A DNA stretch of 64,000 nucleotides from Macrocybe gigantea (taxonomy: Eukaryota; Basidiomycota; Agaricomycetes; Agaricales; Callistosporiaceae). Of this stretch, positions 58,715 to 64,000 are shown one piece after another. The DNA lies in assembly GCA_011319805.1 (NCBI GenBank), contig SJRY01000250.1, forward strand, positions 248,001 through 312,000, given 5' to 3'. Within the stretch, counting starts at the first letter, position 1; every line of letters begins with the position of its first letter. The notes below the pieces were generated by a model, which ran no database searches, was not told the DNA's origin, and worked only from the letters and a program-made list of their open reading frames with translations. A program made the position numbers and the translations under genes.

Positions 58715-59687
58715 AGAAGCAGGCAAAGGAGGCAAATTTGCATATCGAGCAGCTAATTCAGCATAAGAGACAGCAGGAGCAGGAGCAGGAGCAGGAGCAA
58801 GAGCAACAGAGGGGCGCATAGGAGGCAAAGCAGTTAATGCTTGCTGTAAATGAGCAGGAAGATGACCATAGATAGGAGGAGGAGCAGCTTGAGGAGGAGG
58901 AGCAACTTGAGGAACAGGAGCAGGTACAGGAAGAGATCTGCGACCACGCCGCATAGGTTGAAGCTCTGGCAAAGCATTCAACTGTGCACGCAGTTCAGCC
59001 ACAGACAGAGCATTGCGAGGTGGTGGAGGCACAGCAAAGGGATCGTCAGGAACATGAGCAGGTCCAGCAGGCACAGGAGGCACAGGAAGAGGCAAAGGAG
59101 TCACAATCCGATGACGATGAGGACTATCCAGAGTGCGGTTATCACGCTCATGCTGGCGGAGTGCACTTCGTGGAGTAACCGGTTGATCCCTGAGGCAATA
59201 TTATTATAAAAAGACATGATAAGAAAAAGAACCTTCAACATACATCAGGCGTCTCCAAAAAAAAAACCAAAACCAAGGCAGCTATGAAGCATTTTCTACG
59301 GCAGGGTATATGCAACCCAAATCCACCAACTAAAACAGGGAAATCGGTGCTAACAGTGGTAGTTGATAGAGGAGCGACTTCCAAAAAGGAAGGGGAGGCA
59401 ACTGTAGACCCGCCAGCCCAATCTCCCTACACACTGTGCCCAGAGAGAGGTCCGACCCAAAAAAGGGCCAATAGACAACTGGCAAACACTCTTTTTGTTG
59501 AAAAAAGAGAAGCCAGGGAGGTAGGACTTCACTGGGCTTCACCTTGGTCTCCTGCAAAGTTGTGGACTGAAGAGCAAACCAACTGGAGAAAAGCTGAAGA
59601 AAGGTGATGGGAGGGGGGAAAAAGAAGAGGGGGCCAATTTTTCGTTGACAGCTGGCATTTCAGGCCCTGAATTGATGGGCTCTCGGG

Positions 59688-59796
59688 CTCGGACCTGCGG
59701 TCCTCGCGGGCGCTGCTGACCAATGCTGCCAAAATAGTCATGGGGCCTCTGGGCTCAGATCTGCGGTCCTCGCGGCACATAGGAGAACTGCCCCGC
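59688..59796 (-). repeat. Helitron 5'-subterminal block, copy A
   Basis: 109 bp nearly identical to 60042-60150; each lies 74-79 bp inside the respective 5' TC end. Within it the motif ggacctgcggtcctcgc occurs twice in slightly varied form. Confidence 0.85.
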
Positions 59797-59870
59797 AGGA
59801 ATGGCTTACTCAGCTTACAAATTAATTTTAGTCAGCCAACTTTCACACCCGTCCTCCTATTATTATATGA

Positions 59871-60229
59871 CAAGTATATAACACGTGCCGCTGGCACTTT
59901 TATGCCCCCCGGCCTTTTATCTAATGGAGCTCCTTCAGTCTCGCTCACGTGGTGAATCAAGCCTTCAGTTGCTCCTGACGGAGCTCCTTCAACCTCACTC
60001 TTCAACCTCACTCGGACCGGTGGTCCTCGTGTCTCTCTGGACTCGGACCTGCGGTCCTCGCGGGCGCTGCTGACCAATGCTGCCAAAATAGTCATGGGGC
60101 CTCGGGGCTCGGACCTGCGGTCCTCGCAGCACATAGGAGAACTGCCCCGCTGCTTAGTCACTATTAGTCAGAATCTTAGTCAGAATTAGTCAGATTTAGT
60201 CTCTCACGGCCGTCCTCCATTCTTATTGA
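59871..60229 (-). mobile_element. Short non-autonomous Helitron, 359 bp
   Basis: 3' end identical over about 48 bp to that of the large element (CTTG at 59871-59874, hairpin 59885-59897, C-run and ggcctttt). The 5' end TCAATAAGAATGGAGGACGG (complement, from 60229) matches the large element's TCATATAATAATAGGAGGAC with small gaps, and it shares the 109-bp subterminal block. There is no coding capacity. Its 3' end touches the large element's 5' TC directly, so the two are in tandem. It is probably an internal deletion derivative mobilised by a Rep-helicase of this family. Confidence 0.85.
60042..60150 (-). repeat. Helitron 5'-subterminal block, copy B
   Basis: Second copy of the 109-bp block at 59688-59796, in the short element, with a few substitutions (for example cagatctgcgg versus cggacctgcgg). 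Confidence 0.85.
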
Positions 60230-60420
60230 TCATACGTATCGAGGCGTGTGATGATGATCAGATAGTAGACGAACATGTAAGAAAACGAAACGAAACGAGC
60301 GAGTTCGTGCCAGCAAAGGAGGTAGAAGTAGATGCCAAAAACAAAGGAATAACAAAGCGAGGTCGGAGAATACAGTATGCATTCAATGCAAGCGAACGAG
60401 TGAGACGGAGATTATGTGTT

Positions 60421-63400
60421 CTATGATAGGAGAGACAGAAGTTTATCGCTGTCCAATGACTTGGATGCCAGGCGCTGGCGCCTCTCATCATCCAAACCGG
60501 TCCCTCTGATGATGGTTGCGAAGAAGGCAAATGCTTTGGGTGCATCGATAGCGATATCGTCGATAATTTCAGCAATGAGTGCCAATCCTTCCTCAAAGGC
60601 AGAGGCCGAACACAACTGCTTCGATGCAGCGCGGGCAAAGAACTCGGATGCAAGCTGAGCGTCGGCTTCCTTCGATTCCACCGCCGTGGAGGCAAGCTTG
60701 TTAACGAGACTCGCATGGTGTTCGGTAGGCAATTTCGAGAAGTACACTTCAGCTTCGTCCAAGTTGCGAACACCGAAGAACTCTTTTGAGTCTTCTTCGA
60801 TCTTGGTCTTGGCTTGTTCCTCAGTCATCTTTGGCAGGCCCTCGTCTTCAGAGCTTTCCGGCTCTGCGCTGGGAGCAGCGGGAGTCTCTTGTTCTTCGAG
60901 CGGTTTCGAGCGAGGCTGTAGAATCAGCCGTTTCCTCTGAGCAGGTGCTTCGGGTGCAGCTGTTTGGGAGAAGTCAACGCTTGTCTTTCGACTAGGCGGA
61001 CGACTACCTTTCACACTAGTCACCTCGGCTGCAGCTTCAGGATTCTGACTCAGCATAGAGAACATGTTCGAGCTCGAGCTCGTTCTTGAGAGCGAATCTC
61101 GCTTCGAATCTTTCTTGCCAGCAAAGACGCTGCTAGGCCCGAAAGTCATAGGCGTTCCTTTGCTGATCTTGCCAAAATTCGAGAGATCTCCAGCTTTGGT
61201 CGCTGGTCTTTGCGGTCCATTACCTGCCACGGCCCAGCCATCTTGAGTGTACTCGCTTCTGTCGCCGCCGCGTCGCGAACCGCCACGTGACATGCTAAGC
61301 TGACGCTGATAGGATTCTTTCTCCTGGTTAGCCTTTTCCTTGGCGGCCTGAGGGGTAATCCAGGTCAGATCACGGGTGAAGTGAATGGCAAAATTATTGC
61401 TCACAGCCTCATGAATTTGAGCTATGGTCGTGGAGCAATGACGGCATTCCGAGCTACCCATTTACGCTCTCGCAGTTCAATCACGTCCTACAAGACAACG
61501 CTCTCAACGATAAGCTCGCAAGCAGTTGGTCAGAAAACGCACCTGCAACATGAATTGCATACGGGGGCTGACGTTCAGACTCTTCGTCAACTCCTTCATC
61601 CGAGTGAAGTAGACGTCCATATGGGCACGGGCTTTCGGTGTGTCAAGAAGAGAGCCGACCGTCGTCAAAAGTTTGCAAAGACTCTCGATTTCTTCCTCTT
61701 CGGGATTGTCGACGTTACCCAACAACTTCTTGATACACTCATGCATGATGCGCTCCGTCAGCATTTGAAGTTTAAAGAGCTCTCCGATGAACTTGATCAG
61801 GCCGAGACCTTGTCGCTTGGCCTTCTGGGCAGCATAGTACTCATCGGAATACAGCACAATTTCTTCACTGCCACCTTCCTTGCTCTTCTCGTTGGCCGCT
61901 TTCACGGCCTGGTCTTCCATCGCCTTCGTCGCCGCAGCCGCAGCAGTGGCTTCCTTGGCAACCCAGCCTCGCTCAAAGTCCTCTTGGCATCTGTTGAGTA
62001 GATACTTGCGGAACAACTGACCACCAGCTATGGGTTTCCCCTCGGCATTTTTTATGCCTTGGTCTTGAACTTGCGGGCTGATCTGTTCCATCATCTTGCG
62101 GCAGAGACGAGCGTACATCTCAGACCACGTAGCCTCGTCCGTAGCCTTCTCAAACACGAGCCTGATAACCTGAATAAGCGTGCGGCCATCCTTCTCTTTC
62201 TCCGACTTGTTGGCCCAGGCGATGATCTGGTCCGAGATAGAGTCAAATCTCTCCATAGTCAACTTGTTTAGCAAGCCCTTGACTTTACGGTCGACGGTTT
62301 CAGGGGAATCTGGATCCACAGAAGAGATAGTCTTGCGATCCCAGCGGTTGGCAGAAACCTGGAGCGGAGCCACGGGCTCTGCTGTTGCGGTCTGCTGTAA
62401 ACCAGTCGGTCCATGGCCAAACCCGTGTCCCTGCTGAGCACCAGCGGCTTTGCTACCGTCTCCGCGTTTTTCTCCACGTTTGCTGCGAGTGCGGTTGTTG
62501 GACAGTGGCACTCCACCAGGGCCACCTTGGCTCGCGGTACGTTGCATAGGGGATGGACGGAATTGCATGCTTGCACTCATTGAAGCAGCGCGATTGCCGG
62601 TGGCTATGTTAAACCGTTCGTCGCTGCTGAGTTTGGAGGCGCCAGGGGTAGCAAAGTTGCCCATGCTTCCACTAATTTTTCCGAAACCGCCAGAGGAGAT
62701 ACCCAAACCGAACGATGCTTGCCGGGGTGGCGCAATTGTGCTAGAGCTTTGTCGATGTCGTCCCGAACTAGTTCTACTCATAGCCAAAGATGCTTGGTCC
62801 ACTGGTTCGAGACCGATGGCATCCAGAGGCGGCAGCATTTCTGGTTTCTCCTTGCATATCGACATGAATTGCAATAAGAAATCACGATCATATCTAGGAA
62901 AGCAGGAAAAAAATACATCAATATATGCAGTGCATAAGTAGGAAAAGGAACACACCTGAATTTACCGTCCTTGGCATTCGCATTCAATTCCGGTTTAGGG
63001 CTCATTACACCGTCAGGGTAAGAAACTTGATCGAGGTCTTCAATGACGCGAGCGGTGGACAGAGCAGAAGGAACGGCCTTGGTGTGTGAGAGGTCAAGGC
63101 GACCAGGACGCTTCTTGGGTACCTCGGAAGGTGTCGCTGTATTGATGCGCAACGACTCTTTGCTCTTTTCTTTGGTATCAACCGCCTGCGTTGCGACTGC
63201 AACGGACTCCTCCTGACTTTCTGATACCTCGCCTTCTTCCCTAGACTCTTCAACAGGTGCAGGCAATTCGGGCTCCGACTCCAATACTTGCGCCTCTTGC
63301 TTCCGAGCGGCTGCTGCCTCTTCCTCCAGACGATGGCGCTCTTTTTCCTCTTCCTCTTTCCTCCGCTTTTCTTCCTCTTCCAGTTGATGCTGCCTCTGCC

Positions 63401-64000
63401 TCTCCATTTCTTCTCTTCACGCCGAATGCGCTCCTCCTCCTTGGCTCGCTCTTTTTCTTCCTCCTCTTTTCTGAGACGCTCAGCTTCTTCCGTCTCTTTA
63501 CGCTGGCGCTCCTTCTCTTCGTCCTCTTTTCTCAGACGTTCCTTTTCTTCCTCTTCTTTTCGTATGCGCTCGCGTTCCTTCTCTGCTGCATCTTGTTCTC
63601 GACGCTTCCTTTCTTCTTCCCTTTGTTTCTTCTGTTTCTCCTCCTTCTCCCTCTTGTCCCTTTCTTCAGCGTCAGATTTAGCCTTCGCCTCTCTTCCTCT
63701 TCAGCCAATCGCTTTTTTCTCTGTTCCTCCGTCTCTAGCCTGACGCTTGTCGGCCTACCCCCCTGCCTGAATCCGGATGATGACTCGGAAGGAGGTGCAG
63801 CACCAGAAGTCGCCGTCGATGCGGTCTTTCTCATCGACCCAAGGTCAAGCTCCCGCCCATCAGCATCCCTGATAGTGACCTTCGATCGAGATCCGGGAAC
63901 GAATGCTGTAGAGTTTGCATTCAAACGTGCGCTTCCAGGTATCGAGGCAGATGCAGGAGTTGGGGGAGGAGAAGAGATGCTGCTTATACTATTTGATGTC
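60421..64000 (-). CDS. Translation initiation factor eIF4G, 5' partial
   Basis: Open at the right edge, so the N-terminus is missing. Visible from the N-side: Ser/Pro-rich sequence (NANSTAFVPGSRSKVTIRDA), a very long Glu/Lys/Arg helix-forming stretch, RYDRDFLLQFMSICKEKPEM, Ser/Gly-rich linkers with NRWDRKTISSVDPDSPE, then the MIF4G domain (KVKGLLNKLTMERFDSISDQ, LFRKYLLNRCQEDFERGW, GLIKFIGELFKLQMLTERI, HECIKKLLGN) and a C-terminal MA3-like region ending KSLDSDKLLSLLS. The role is scaffold for eIF4A/eIF4E in cap-dependent initiation. Two one-base slips (63404-63406 and 63682-63683) interrupt the charged repeat; each is mended by one base. Introns occur near 61370-61540 and 62890-62955. Confidence 0.93.

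Larger units (their letters stand above)
54101..59190 (-). pseudogene. Helitron Rep-helicase, frame-broken
   Basis: From the N-terminus: Pro/Ala-rich exons (59190-58350); a Cys motif (MNIECSFCHALHWISERLVK); a Helitron-like N domain (LPATFAGSTRNMQQLLQDAL, MTANPNWTEITVELLPGQ); Rep motif 2 (GLPHMHCILFLD, H-x-H); Rep motif 3 (VKYIYKYVYKG, two Tyr); then Pif1 helicase with Walker A GPGGTGKT, Walker B LIIWDEAPM, motif III GGDFQQILPV and C-terminal YVAISRVTSVHN. The helicase exon (54101-55789) is intact. Breaks upstream: one-base losses near 55759, 56238, 56289 and 56970, plus in-frame stops at 57886-57888 (TAG) and 56951-56953 (TGA). The single-base losses resemble those in host genes and may be sequencing error; the two stops would not be. 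Confidence 0.85.
54035..59870 (-). mobile_element. Helitron, autonomous type, 5836 bp
   Basis: The element reads on the minus strand. Its 5' end is TC (complement of 59869-59870). Its 3' end is CTTG (complement of 54035-54038), preceded by a GTGCC-AGC-GGCAC hairpin 10 nt upstream. It carries Rep (HUH) and Pif1-type helicase domains, the defining Helitron combination. No terminal inverted repeats and no target duplication are present, as expected for rolling-circle transposition into A|T. The 3' terminus CTTG departs from the usual CTRR. It abuts a second, short Helitron head-to-tail and lies between the TRK transporter and eIF4G genes. Confidence 0.9.

Noticed and set aside
58694..59104. Stand-alone Pro/Ala-rich gene
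   Set aside because: It lies inside the Helitron, in frame and orientation with the Rep gene, and is joined to it by matching introns; treated as its N-terminal exons.
63288..63743. Ser/Phe/Leu-rich plus-strand frame opposite eIF4G
   Set aside because: Antisense of the Glu/Lys/Arg repeat (GAG/AAG codons give CTC/CTT); not a gene.
1..64000. CRISPR array, rRNA, integrated virus or bacterial operon
   Set aside because: No spaced direct repeats, rRNA-like sequence or viral replication/capsid genes were seen; introns throughout show a eukaryotic chromosome.

Overview
The window is 64 kb of gene-dense eukaryotic nuclear DNA. The genes are split by many short (about 46-70 nt) GT-AG introns and sit on both strands, about one per 2.2 kb, with very short intergenic gaps. 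Gene content (chitin synthase, TRK potassium transporter, Bli-3-like flavoprotein, caspase-domain protein, F-box/LRR protein, a Helitron) and intron density point to a filamentous basidiomycete, probably an agaricomycete. This is inferred from the sequence only. I saw no rRNA, convincing tRNA, CRISPR array or bacterial operon.

Layout, left to right: 1-2466 SPT23/MGA2-type membrane transcription factor (5' end missing, +); 2600-4618 Nup50/Nup2-type nucleoporin (+); 4778-6846 Gyp1-type Rab GAP (-), divergent from 6920-7625 RraA-type aldolase (+); 7721-10360 DNA polymerase kappa (-); 10650-11992 caspase-domain protein (-); 12221-13964 Atg6/Beclin-1 (+); 14146-16880 glutamate-cysteine ligase (+); 16991-17662 mitochondrial ATP synthase delta subunit (+); 17970-22568 large AlkB-type dioxygenase (+); 22644-25424 PH/coiled-coil protein (-); 25666-27378 Rad9 (+); 27386-28762 F-box/LRR protein (-); 29123-30021 Bli-3-like protein (-); 30225-30955 Tim17 (-); 31146-33090 4CXXC-R1 zinc-finger protein with DDT- and WHIM-like regions (+); 33568-33742 possible small protein (-); 33957-35850 Trm11 (+); 35939-37991 FLVCR-type MFS transporter (-); 38193-39307 WBP4-type splicing protein (+); 39468-41339 membrane-anchored DUF1771-Smr protein (-); 41720-45647 chitin synthase (+); 45700-46684 R3H protein (-); 47008-48031 zinc-finger protein (-); 48104-49128 NFKBIL1-like protein (+); 49358-49900 orphan (-); 50197-53775 TRK potassium transporter (-); 54035-60229 two Helitrons in tandem; 60421-64000 eIF4G (-, 5' end beyond the window).

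Most genes are ordinary housekeeping genes. The main accessory feature is the Helitron pair between the TRK promoter and the eIF4G 3' end. Both elements can be bounded to the base (TC 5' ends, hairpin plus CTTG 3' ends), and removing them restores an uninterrupted TATCA microsatellite with an A|T target. The larger element encodes a Rep-helicase on the minus strand; the smaller is a 359 bp non-autonomous relative.

A second window-wide observation concerns the sequence itself. At least fourteen conserved reading frames (host genes and Helitron alike) break in the same way: one base appears to be missing, usually in a short run of one base. This looks like indel error in an unpolished assembly rather than gene decay, and affected genes should not be called pseudogenes on this evidence. 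Splice sites below were chosen by eye from reading-frame and family continuity.
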